Shown here in pieces: positions 10,762-21,600 of a stretch of 54,950 bases of DNA (position 1 is its first letter; every line of letters begins with the position of its first letter). The notes under the pieces were generated by a model. That model was not told where the DNA came from, did no database searches, and worked only from the letters and a program-made list of their open reading frames with translations. Source of the stretch: Nemertoderma westbladi (Eukaryota > Xenacoelomorpha > Nemertodermatida > Nemertodermatidae); the NCBI GenBank assembly GCA_032718475.1, contig JAUCBJ010008175.1:1-54950 (forward strand), given 5' to 3'. The translations under genes were made by a program, and so were the position numbers.

Positions 10762-13700
10762 ATGACTGAGTTGATAGAAGATGATCTTGGTATTAGGGAG
10801 CGATATGGTACGTATATGGACTTCTTAACTACTGGCCATCCTATCGATTTACACGATACGGACGATGTAGACACTGAAAGGGAAATGGTTTTATTTAAAT
10901 ATCATACCCAGCGGAGTCAGAACGATAAACCGAGAATCGAGCACGAGAATTCTATTCGGAACCGACTCAAAAGAGAAGACGTTGAAGAGCCGGATAAACG
11001 CAGCAACTTCAACAATTATATAGAATTCTTGAGAGAAACCTATCTCAATATTGCCAGTCAACAGAATCTAGAAACTGGATATCCTCAAGGTATACATCAT
11101 GACCCCATGGTAGAACTCAAACGGCTCTATTTCACTATGATGTATCTTACTGCCGATCGACCGCTACCTGTTGTCCCGGATAGCTTTGAACAGATGGAGG
11201 AATATTGTAAAACTGGAGAACGATCACCCGCGTTTCCTCTACAGGACGTGCGTCTTTGGTATTATTGTAATGAATGCCCTAGACCCAACCAACAAACAGA
11301 AAGACATAAACATCCGCGGAGACGTTGCACTAAACAGAGTTTTACTCGCTATACTTACGGGAGTTTCGAGCGAAATCTGTGCGATGTATCACCTATGATC
11401 GCTTGCCTCAAACAATCACTAAATAAACCCATGATCAGAGTTCCGGAATACTCGGTCAGGCCTCCTCATTCCCCAGTGAGACCTCAAACTCTTGATCCTA
11501 ACAGTATCACGGATCCTCCCAAACTATACTCACTGTTCAAAGATTTAGTTTTACCCGAACAATTAATCGGTGGCACCCCGGTAGTGGGTTCGTTGGATAT
11601 TCGCCCATCCTACCTAGCCGGATTGGGACGCGGGCATCTAATATCGCCATTTAATCCTTACAATCGTCCAGGTTTAACCCCGATACAACCCGCCACCGAA
11701 GTCGAGGAGAGTGTTATAAGAAACGCATTAGATGCTATTTGGCAGAAGATCGGAAAGGGAACGTACAATTGTTTAGAGAAACGTAAATTACAGCAACAAG
11801 TCCAATCAGAGAAGAAGTTGGCCTTGCCACAGTTCGATCGAGAAATCCAAAACCTCGAGGAAGACATCGAACTTGGACGAACTTATTCTCTACAAGAGTT
11901 TTTAGATGAACGCCTACAACGACAAGTGGAGGAAAACCAACTCGAGGAGAAACACACGGAATTGGATGAGAGAGAAGAAGCAGCTTTAGCCTAACCCGAA
12001 GCTCAATTCCTTATGACGGGTCTCTACTCTAAAACCATACTTAATCCCTCAATGGTTCCCCATTTCGGAGACAAACTCTTTGCGACGGTACAACCCCAAC
12101 CTGTTGATATCAACATAAGATCACAAAATCTTATCGCTGACGCTCCTATGTTACAGCATCCGCCAATCGAGGCCGCTCGTGTCGACGGTATACTCGTTGA
12201 ACCTCCGGACAATCGAGCGGATCTTGTCCATCGTATGGTACACGAGGTCATCATACGCGCTAGACCTTTACCGAACTCGTTTTATGGGATTAAAGACCAT
12301 CCTTATTACGTTAATCTAACTCAATAATATATGGTAAAACCTGAAGACCCGACGCATAATCTAAGGTTTCTACCGCTAATAAATCCTCTCGACCTTGTCA
12401 AACTCGAACAATTGCAGAAAAATCTAGATCAGTTGGTGAAAGTAAACTCATTCAGAAAACCATACAACGTTTCTAGAATAGAGAAAGATACAACACCTCC
12501 ATATAATCTCAATGGATTTATTAAGACTCGATTAGTCCATTGGAATCTCGACGTGTTATTCGAAGAAGAGAGAAATCAAAGATATGGAGATGTGGAGACG
12601 TATACTACACAGTATCTGAAGTATAGGGATCTCCCTAACGCTAGCAAATGCGCCACCTTGTGGCATCCGGTGGGGATGACCCTAGAGAACGCCACCAAAG
12701 AGTGGAACGAAACTCTTAACGTCATTGAAATGTATGGAGTTGTCACTTACGATAATGAAGGTAGCGTTCCAGTCGGAGAATTGGGAACTACGCGCATGAT
12801 ACATATACAAGGATTAGCTGGTTCTACCCACGTGTTAACTCGAGCGTGTTCCGACGTGATTGATTATTCTTTTGAGACTCTCACCGAAATACAAAAGAAT
12901 CTCCGACATGGACAATTCGAACTCGCGCAGCGTTATGTCACTGACACCGAGCGCAAACCGGCCATGGGTATCGATGGATAGATGTTATCCCAGCCCATGC
13001 TCGAGATGTTGTTTAACGAAAGAATCTTTAAAATCGGCTCAGCTGTTTATGGAGATCTCCAAAACAAATTTCGGAACATGGAGAATATCCCATATCCTTT
13101 CGTGGATACTCAGCTGATTGCTCCTTGGGCAGAAGGCCGAGGTTTCTTCCGCACCATGTATGCCAATACGTCCAGCTGCATCACTAAAGTACAACGAACC
13201 TCCATCGGACATCTTGCCTTTCAGGAATATGGATGGAATTTCAAAGTCGGAAATCCTATCAACTATCAGCAAGTATATGGAGATCATTATTCTCGATTAT
13301 ACTTTGACGGACCATTGACTGCACCTGGCGTCGTGTATAGCTTCATGAGTGTTCCACTTCGTCCCTCCTTAGCTATATACACGATCTTTGAAAACACCGC
13401 ACTTGCCGGTTGGCTAGCCGATGTGTGCAGTCATACTATACGCGCCCATCCCTTAATACTTGGAACCAAACTCGCCAAGCTAGATGAACACAATAAATTC
13501 ATCCGCTTCGAATGTTTCAGGCGTTTTCTAACCCCGTTCCGTAACGTTGATAGCCAGTTCAAGGACCGCGCTTTGACCAAGCTCAACCTAAGAGACTCAG
13601 CTGCTGAGAAGTTAGACAGCGCTGGATTTGCAATTTTCAAAGATGTTTGTATACAGAACTTACACTCTTCTGTTATACAAAGACCTCGGATCCCCACGGG

Positions 13701-14723
13701 TTATTCTATCATGGAAGTTCAGACAGTGGGTTCGCTTGAGGAGACAGCCACACCTACCTCAGCTATGCAATTGGAAGACGAACCAATATGCTTAGAATCC
13801 GAGGAGATTCAGCCTACCGCGCCCCGGAGCAGCAACGACGACTACGTCTTAGAATGGTATCTCAGTGTCTCACCACATACGACTATCGGCATGCCAACTA
13901 TGTTTCTCGACAACTTTGTCAGTTATGCGCATCGAGAGACCATATTACACCCATGGACTCAAACGTACCCTGCTCCTATTTCCACGAACAACCAGCGATG
14001 GAGATCTATTGTGCGTATTGCAGACTCAATAACTTGCACATTTTTGCAGTCTGCCCCCAATTTATGACTCAATGCCATCATTGTCAACTTAAAGGACATG
14101 CCAGTTTTGATTGCCCTTTCAATCGCAATCTGGAAAGCGTAGATGAAATGATTACCCTACGTTATATTCGAGCTTGGGAAGCGAACGCTGATTTACATTG
14201 TGATTCACGCCATCGCTATTACCCTGGACGCGCCTACGAAGGAGTTTATGCGTTCCATCCTTATCTATTCGCGTCCGTCGAACAGAAATCATACACACCG
14301 AGTTACGAACTAATGAAGCGTGTCAGCGAGTGTATTTCAACCAAATTTGTACGCAAATTTCTCAGGAGCGTTAATCCTAACAATATTCATTCCTATAACC
14401 TGATTAATTTCATCCGTCAAGATCCGGAATATGGCAATTTGTTTATCAACTCGCACCCAGAGTTACAGGAAGTACATTGACGGCCCTACGAATATCGAGC
14501 CCAAGAACGCGAGTTGGAAAGAACCATTAAACCAAGGAAGTTTCTCACTGCCTATGGTCCGCCCACTGCTCTCGTTCAGATCACTCGTCAAGCACCAGTA
14601 AGAGCTGCTGTCCTGAAACGTGCTCTAAAGGCCATCGACCAACCAGGTACCTCGACCGGCGGATACACCGACCGTAATCCTAAACCTTCTGATGCAATCG
14701 TTGTAAAAGCTTTTGTGGGATAA
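10762..14723 (+). pseudogene. ORF2 copy A: unassigned long gene ending in CCHC knuckle
   Basis: One reading frame runs from ATG 10762 to about 14000. It is broken only by stops at 11992-11994 (Gln in B), 12325-12327 (Tyr in B) and 12979-12981. Near 13980-14010 it shifts to another frame, then has a TGA at 14478-14480 and a final stop at 14721-14723. The undamaged gene would be about 1,300 codons. Compared with B, codons 16-69 (about 162 bases) are deleted in frame. Visible features are an acidic N-terminus, a CDECP/CNECP cysteine pair, a glutamate-rich coiled coil near 11820-11990, and near the C-terminus Cys codons at 14010 and 14019 followed by C-x2-C-x4-H-x4-C (14073, 14082, 14097, 14112). 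No signal peptide, transmembrane helix, polymerase or envelope motif is seen. I do not recognise the family. A Gag-like or RNA-binding accessory role is only suggested by the knuckle. Confidence 0.75.
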
Positions 14724-14964
14724 CTGATTCGTTTGCCTTGTTGGCCAGTTCCCCCCCAGTCGCTAAGAATACTCTCAAAGTGATCTACAGCTAAAAATAG
14801 TGCAAGTTACCAGCTTATTGGCTGATTTGCTGTACGCAGGCATCTGGGCTCTGTTTAATCGGCCAACAAGCCTAGGGAGGTTGCGTCATAGCCTTGTTTT
14901 TGTATCTCCCAATAGAATTTGAGTTAGCCTTGATTTTGACCTATCACAGGCTACTGAACTGAAA
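14724..14964. other. ORF2 downstream flank with long inverted repeat
   Basis: Non-coding. CTTGTTGGCC at 14737-14746 pairs with GGCCAACAAG at 14861-14870, enclosing about 114 bases with a smaller CAGC/GCTG stem. It may be part of the 3' UTR or 3' LTR of unit A. No second copy of this sequence was seen in the window, because unit B and C copies of ORF2 are cut off before this point. Confidence 0.4.
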
Positions 14965-15583
14965 ATTTCCTATCTCTACTACTAGGATCGGCATGCTGCG
15001 TTGCAGCTGCATTTTTAAGAATGCTGTGCCGGCTTGTCAACAAAATTGCACCGCCACAACTCCCTATCACCCATGACATTTGCTAGATCATCCGCATCTT
15101 TAAGGCCAGTGTCCTTTAAGATGCGTCTCAAGAAAGTCATGGGCTGTCCACCATGCTTATTCACTCCATGAGGCTGCCAAAGTACAAGATTATGCACTGG
15201 CTGGTCCTCACGGCGAAAGCAATGTCCTGCAAAGCGGAGGCGATTTTGTTCTAGTGTCAAGCTTGGGGGAACCAATGAGACACCTCCAATGTTATATAGT
15301 GTCTGGTTGGAGATGTGTGCATTGTACTTGACACAATGAACCCGGCGTAGCATTCTTGTGAATGTGCCATCCAGAGATTTGGTGTCCTCAGCAGTTAGAG
15401 CCCAGCATGGACTCCCATAGAGGAGTACTGGAACTACTGCTGCTCTAAATAATCGGACCTTAAGTTTCCGATTAATTCTCGGTGACTTCCAAATCCTGGA
15501 AAGCCTATTCAAGGCTGCCCATGCCTTTCCCTTACGTATTCGAAGGTCCTCACCTGACTTCCGGATCCACCATTTCCTATCTC
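14965..15583 (-). mobile_element. LINE-Y, 5'-truncated copy with 12-bp TSD
   Basis: ATTTCCTATCTC occurs at 14965-14976 and again at 15572-15583. It brackets a 595-bp insert (14977-15571) that matches 54023-54615 in direct orientation. On the minus strand the insert ends in CCTAGTAGTA, the same AGT-repeat tail found at the right-hand LINE-Y. This is a textbook target-primed insertion: truncated 5' end, short tandem-repeat tail and target duplication. Confidence 0.85.
15015..15571 (-). pseudogene. LINE-Y reverse transcriptase C-terminal fragment
   Basis: Encodes about 185 residues of the C-terminal part of a LINE RT: RIRKGKAWAALNRL, LYGSPCWAL, FTRMLRRV, RLRFAGHCFRR and GGQPMTFLRRIL motifs. It is nearly identical to the end of the LINE-Y frame at 54061-54950. 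The first methionine in frame is internal. The RT catalytic region is missing through 5' truncation. Not functional. Confidence 0.8.
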
Positions 15584-16810
15584 ACTGCTCTTTCTCTGTG
15601 TTGAACGGGAGCTTCGTGGAATAAGGGAGTTGGTATCCTCGTATAGAGCAGTAGTCACGAGTTTTTCAAAGCCACGAAAGAACGGCTTTTTAGTGTTTTA
15701 TGTTTTATGCTTTTTAGCTCAACACTAGTAGGTTTAATTACAAGGACATATATCCTTTAACTGGCTGGCTGCAATTACGCATCAAACAACCTGGCTTTAA
15801 ACTCTGTAAATATCAAAACAAACTGGCACGATTGATCTGTGAATACTGCATACTGCTATTTGTTGTCGGTTATTCATTATATTTGTTGATGAATTATTAT
15901 ATTGGAATAACGAGAAATAACCCCGATACCCAATATTCTTGATATACCGAAGGTAAGAGAGAAAGGTTACCAATAACGATTGTGACTTATGTTAAAGTGG
16001 TTTGAAGTGAATCTAATGTTATTTGATAGACCCTACATGAGTCAGTCTGTGTTCCTTTTATATGTGATTAAAATCAGTGAAGATTGGCAGATTAGTGTGC
16101 AGTATTGTGCAGCATTGCGTATGAGCGAGTCTGTTAAAGAAGCAATTCCTAAAGAATGCGCCATATATGTGAATTATAATTAAGCCATATCGTTGTGAGT
16201 AGTTTAAGTCATAACTCTGTTTATATAGATAAAGCGCCACGTCCTAAAGGAACTGTTAATATTCCCGAAGGTGAATAATATTGTCAGAGATTATATAATA
16301 CTGTCAGTCGAATAATACATTAAGCTTACATAGCAATAAAATTAAACCGTCGAACCCAATCTCCCGGGAATATCCAGCGGGTGAATGGTCGCGCACGGAT
16401 TGGTTTCGACTAGTGTAGTGAATCAAATACTTGTCATAGGCTAAAAAGCGATTTAATATCTAGAAGACATCTTAATTTGGCGGGTTAAACTGCCAAAGGT
16501 CTGAAAGCGCGAACATTAAAGGATATAGCTCCTTTGTTGCAGTAAGCAATAAAGTTGAAAGTACCGGTCAACCGGTAAACCTGAACCGGTACATTCTGTA
16601 GGTCAGTAGGCCTAACTGTTCTAACCGGTACTTCCGTATAAGTACACTAGTATTATTCGATTTGATTGTTGTATACCGGTAGGCTGTTTAAGGGATTAGG
16701 GATTGATCACCCTTATTCCTTTATATGGTTTACTTATTTCTGTCAAGTTTTATTTATTTGCAGGCCAGTATTGAACAGAAGGCGTGTAAGCCTGATCAGA
16801 TTGTACAGAC
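15584..16810. other. Non-coding spacer between units A and B
   Basis: No gene is supported. The small open frames here lack codon bias or recognisable motifs. ACCGGT words cluster at about 16560-16680 (AGTACCGGTCAACCGGTAAAC). The stretch may belong to an LTR shared by A and B, but its boundaries could not be fixed. Confidence 0.4.
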
Positions 16811-17386
16811 GATTTGTAGGCTGAGCTGTTGTCTGATTGCTGTTAAGTCCGAACGAATTGCAGTGTGTGTAGATCACCTGTCCGATTAAGTACGATTAGG
16901 CAGTAGGGGCAGTGAACGCTGTAAGGTAAACCCCCAACTAAAGAATAAGTCGCACTACTGGGTTAGAGCGCATACTCCCCAATCATTTCGGAGTCTGCAT
17001 GTCCTGCGGTTTATTTAGGCTTGAGAGTAGTCTGCCATCGTTTAGTCTGTACTTTGTTTGTGTAAGTCTGTACGGGTAGCGTATAATTTTACTTAGATAA
17101 TTTGTAGGCTGGATAGTTGTCTGGCTGTTATTAGGTCTGAACGGATTGCCGCGTGTGTAGATCATCTGTCCGATTAAGTACGGTTAGGCAGTAGGGGCAG
17201 CGAACGCTGTAAGGTAAACCCCCAACTAAAGAATAAGTCGCACTACTGGGTTAGAGCGCATACTCCCTAATCATTTCGGAGTCTGCATATACCGTAGTTT
17301 GTTTAGGCTTGATAGTAGTCTGTCAGTGTTCGGTCTGTATTTTGTTTGAGTGGTTTGTACGCGTAGCGTAATATTTATTATTCAGA
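16811..17386. repeat. 288-bp tandem duplication (two copies)
   Basis: 16811-17098 and 17099-17386 are direct copies at a constant offset of 288. The flanks of each copy have diverged, but a block of about 100 bases is almost unchanged, from GGCAGTAGGGGCAG through AACGCTGTAAGG to TTTCGGAGTCTGCAT. It could be an LTR enhancer repeat or another constrained element. No tRNA B-box or other RNA gene signature supports an RNA gene. Confidence 0.8.
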
Positions 17387-18250
17387 GTTTATGCGATTAT
17401 CCGCAACATTCATTCCCCAAGTTTGTTCCTACAGTAATTGTGTTTGTTATACATACTGCTATAGTTAAATTAACCCCGGTACTACACGGGCTGCTCGGCG
17501 TAGGTAAAGACTGGTGATTTTGTGCATCGGTCACTCCAGCAGATGCCGTGGTTCTTTTAGCTGTTCAAGTATATTTAACTACTGATTATCTGTTGTACAA
17601 GTACTTGTACCTAATTTAGGGTTTAGTGTACAGTACTTTCCGAAGTAATTATTGTAGACATTATATCTGTGTTGTAAAGTGGTTGATAGGCACATTCGAT
17701 TAGCTCTATTAACTTCTAGGTAGGAACACTCCGTGATACATAACGTAGAACCTATAGCGATACGGCTATAGGTCGTCAGGCGGTGGTATTTTCCTATCTA
17801 GACAACGCAGTGTATTTACTACTACTTATTATTTCAAATACCGTAGTACCCTGTCCGTTGTAATAACCGGTTTTCTAACCCTTTGTTAGGCTGGTTTGTA
17901 GACTTCTTGTAAAATTACCCTAAAAATTCGTATTTGTGTTTTTGTAAATTTTTGTGTTTATTTAGAGTTTGTAATCTCAACCCGAATTGTACGTAATTGT
18001 AGTATTAAGTAACTTAGGTAAATTAGAATTATTTGTTTTAGTGTCCTATACGTAACACTTCACTAAAAGCGCACCGCTTTGTGTAGTGATTACCCCAGAA
18101 ATAATAACATTTATTTCAAACATTGACTAAACCCATTAAAACGGGTATACATACATTATAAATCAAATCTAACGATTTATAAATAGTAGGCCTACCATAA
18201 AACCATTAGGTCTCAATATCAGTTGGATTACTGCTTAAATAACGGTAATA
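17387..18250. other. Non-coding spacer upstream of unit B leader
   Basis: No gene seen. A bulged hairpin at about 18062-18092 (CACTAAAAGCG / CGCTTTGTGTAGTG) is the clearest structure. The segment probably holds the end of the unit B LTR and its primer-binding site, but neither could be located with confidence. Confidence 0.35.
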
Positions 18251-18696
18251 AAGTAAGTTAAAGTAACCAAGTAAACCTAAAGTAACAGAAATTTAATTAT
18301 TTGAAATAAATTGACATACCGGTATTTACGATAGGCCTATTATCTTTATTTCTATAAATCTAGGCTGAAATTATACCGGTACTTGTAATTAATTCTATTT
18401 CAGAATTATATATCCTACAAACTGTAAGCTGTATACCGGTATTCCAGATAGGCCTATTATATATTTATATATATTTGTGCTAAAATTATACCGGTATTCT
18501 GTGATAAACCTAGTCTGTAATAATACTTATATAGCTATATATACTAGAAGTATACCGGTATTATAATATATTATATATCACGCTACACTGAGTAGCAGTA
18601 ACGGTAATTAATTACTAGGCTAGCAGTTAATACTGAGTTACTAGACTTGCTTAGACTGTAATATAGCAGTAGGCATTCAACTGTACATACCTAATC
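18251..18696 (+). other. 5' leader of unit B gag
   Basis: Aligns to the unit A leader. An internal duplication (about 18301-18420 and 18440-18560) repeats a block with TACCGGTAT and GATAGGCCTATTAT. It ends in the conserved CATTCAACTGTAC before the gag ATG at 18697. Confidence 0.6.
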
Positions 18697-21600
18697 ATGT
18701 CTGATACTAAGCAGAACCTGTCAGACAGTTTATTAGATGTAACTATCTGCGACTCAGATAGAGACGTACCACAGTCTGGTCGTAAATTCAGTTCACCTCC
18801 CACTGTGAGGAAGGTCATCCCTCCAGTAGTAATAACAGAACCTAGGCTAGTCCAACATCGTAGGTCTATCATAGGCACTCGAGCTCAGGTCAAGCGGGAC
18901 CAACAAGCAGCGGAACAGCAACAACCCGCTAGTCAAGAACTTATTCCTCAGCGGCCCAGCAGCTCCAGTAGTGAGGATACTGTAGAGCTGACACCCGAGA
19001 GCGGAGCAGAGAGGACGGATGCGGTTTATACGGATCCCCTTCTCATCCTTCCTGCAGCCGTGCTCGCTGGGTTATTGATCGCGGTGGAAGAACACCAGAT
19101 CGATTGGGCAAGGAGTCAACGATCAACTAGAGATAGTTATGCGGGGTACACGAGGGAAGAATTGAAGTCTATTGTCGAGTCGCAATGGAACTTCCCCGGA
19201 CCCGGACTCCCGTTTGATTTATCAGAAGCTGTCTGGGAAGACATACACCGGATGGGAGTAGCCAAGGAAACTATCGATCCAGCTGTATGGAAGAGGTCCG
19301 CAGCCGGATACGCACAGGGATTCTTCAGCTCTATGGAGCGAGTAGAAAGACAACTATTTAAACAACCTCAAGGACCTCAAGAGCAGGAACAGCTGCTTTA
19401 TCAAGTTAGAGAAAGAGTTCTGCGAATTAGGCTAATCTTATCCGCCTTTGAGGAGGCTTCTAAAAGAAGACAAGACACGTCGTTGCAAGTTGCCGTAAAG
19501 ACTTGGCTTCAAAGGGTGAGACGCCAGGTTCAAGGAGCAGCTCAGTGGAAAGTTCAGTTGGAGGAGCGCTCAACACAAGGAGAATCGACAGACGCTACTT
19601 TCTCCCAAGTGGAAAGGGAAGCGACGGCAGAGAAACCGCATAAGAAGGATGCCATTGATATCTATCTGTCAGACTATCAGCGTTTTGTGGGAGATGAAGA
19701 GTTGAGGAGAAGGCTAGAGGGACTTAGCCCTAATAGCGAAGGAGCCAAACTTGTGTTAGATGCGATTGATGTGGATAGGTTAGCGGCGAACCAAGCTAAA
19801 TTCGATGAACAACTCCGCATCGCTAGAGAAAAGGAAGAACAAGTAAGGAAAAAACGTATAGAAGACAGAAAGATAGCAGCAGTGGCAGAGGCAGAAAGAA
19901 AGGCGGCAGCGGCAGAGGCAAAAGCGGCAGCGGCAGAGGCAAAAGCGGCAGCAGTGGCGGAAGCAGAACGAAAAGCGGCAGCGGCAGAGGCAAAAGCAGC
20001 AGTGGCAGAGGCAAAAGCGGCAGCAGTGGCGGAAGTAGAACGAAAAGCGGCTGAAGAGATCATCCAACTGGAGTTGGAAAATCTTCAAGAGAAGCAAGAC
20101 GACTTCAGTAAACAGTTAGCAGCTAGTAATATGCAGATGATGAGTCGATCTACTCCCAAAAGACAGGGGTATACATCATCTGAGGAAGGCGATACCACCG
20201 ACACTGAAGGCGGAGGAAAGCGATCTCGTCTAAGCAGACGTAAAAGAACATTCCACCGTCAGAAATTGCCTGATTTGCCTCCAGCTGTTAGAAGACAACT
20301 AAATAACACCAACTTAGGTAGTACAGAACCCACAGACCAAATAATTAAAATAGAAAGACTCCCTACTATAGTAGATGAGCCTGAAATAATTAGGCCTGTT
20401 CTTGAAATCACCCCTACGGTGATAGACACACCTGTACTCCCTGAAGCTACCTATAAATTCCCTCTGCATAGCACTAAGCTACCTGTGCCCCGTAGAACTG
20501 CCCAAGAGACAGTTCAGGTCCTGGACCCCGAGCGAAGTATTCCGAATTTGTCGCCCGTTGTCCCTTGTCTGCCCGCTACGACGTTGGCGGATCCCGTTTC
20601 GGCGGTTGATTGGGTAGACGAGAGACGGCGGGGGATGGATATTCTCCTCGGAGAGATGAAGGAGAATCGGAGACTCTCCTCCCAACAGGTCCGAGAGTTG
20701 GAAGGGACTGTCCAACATTTAAAGGGAACAGTGAGGGAAAGTAAGTTAGAGTTGCAAGAAGTGCAGCAAAATATCGCGCTAGAGCGCGATAGATTAGTAA
20801 ATTTACAAAAGGGTATACCACCACCCCCTGTAACAATGTGTCAACCCGTTAGGTCTGAAGTATCTCATGCGCAAGGTGTGGAGCCTACACGCATTTATAC
20901 TGCTAGCGAAGTAGAAACTCCTATAGTGAACCCTATTAAGGGTAATTATAGACCTGTTGGTAATGATATCCCCTATGGAACTGATCATAATCCGAGAAAT
21001 TTATATACCGATAACTCGATATTAAATAGCACGATGGCCCAAGAAAGTTTTACGCGTCAAATGGCTAGAACCGAAGCCCGGCAAGCGGTAAAGGTTGGAG
21101 AGATCGTCAAGTTCAATGGAGATGAGATGAAGTGGTTACCTTTTAATGAATATTACAAAGATAACATACAGAACTCTGTACTATCTAATGGAGAAAAACT
21201 TAGATACCTCATCGAGTGCTTGGAAGGATCTCCCAAGTTAATGGCGTTAAAGTTTATTGGACATCCAGACGGATTAAGACAAGTTTGGGATACACTAAAC
21301 ATCAGGTATGGTAATAGGAATAATATCGCTGGGTACTTGTATGCCAAGTTAGTAGCGCCCCGAAAGTTTATTAGTAGCGGAATTATCGATTTTTCCGATG
21401 AGATCCAGGAGATCTGCAGACAATTAGACTGGCTAGGTAAGTCTCATGAGTATCAGAACACTATGGTTATTAGAGCAGTGGCTTCTACTTTACCTAAAGG
21501 TGGAGTAGGTACACGCTGGGATAAGAAAGTGTTATATATGATGGAACAACAACGGCGAGACCCTACCATGGCTGATCTCATGTCATTCCTAGATGGAGAA

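Larger units (their letters stand above)
783..14723 (+). mobile_element. Unit A: degenerate BEL/Pao element with ORF2
   Basis: The unit holds a 5' leader, BEL-type gag, protease, RNase H and integrase fragments, a 1.1-kb spacer and the unassigned gene ORF2, all in one orientation. Gag-pol has at least four stop codons and several frameshifts. It also has an in-frame loss of the RT core and a 1.3-kb foreign insert in gag. Unit B has the same gene order and homologous spacers. No 5' LTR is visible because LINE-X truncates the leader. No 3' LTR could be delimited after ORF2. Confidence 0.8.

Noticed and set aside
13960-14060. Programmed frameshift in ORF2 copy A
   Set aside because: No convincing slippery heptamer plus structure, and A has other frame damage. 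Copies B and C lack this part, so no comparison is possible here.
10762-14723. ORF2 as a retroviral-type envelope gene
   Set aside because: No signal peptide, no transmembrane segment, no cleavage site or glycosylation-rich ectodomain. The C-terminus is a zinc knuckle.
16890-17010. tRNA-like D-arm/anticodon appearance in the 288-bp repeat (GGGTTAGAGCGCATACTCC)
   Set aside because: No B-box (GGTTCGANTCC) or pairing acceptor stem follows at tRNA spacing, so an RNA gene or tRNA-derived SINE is not supported.
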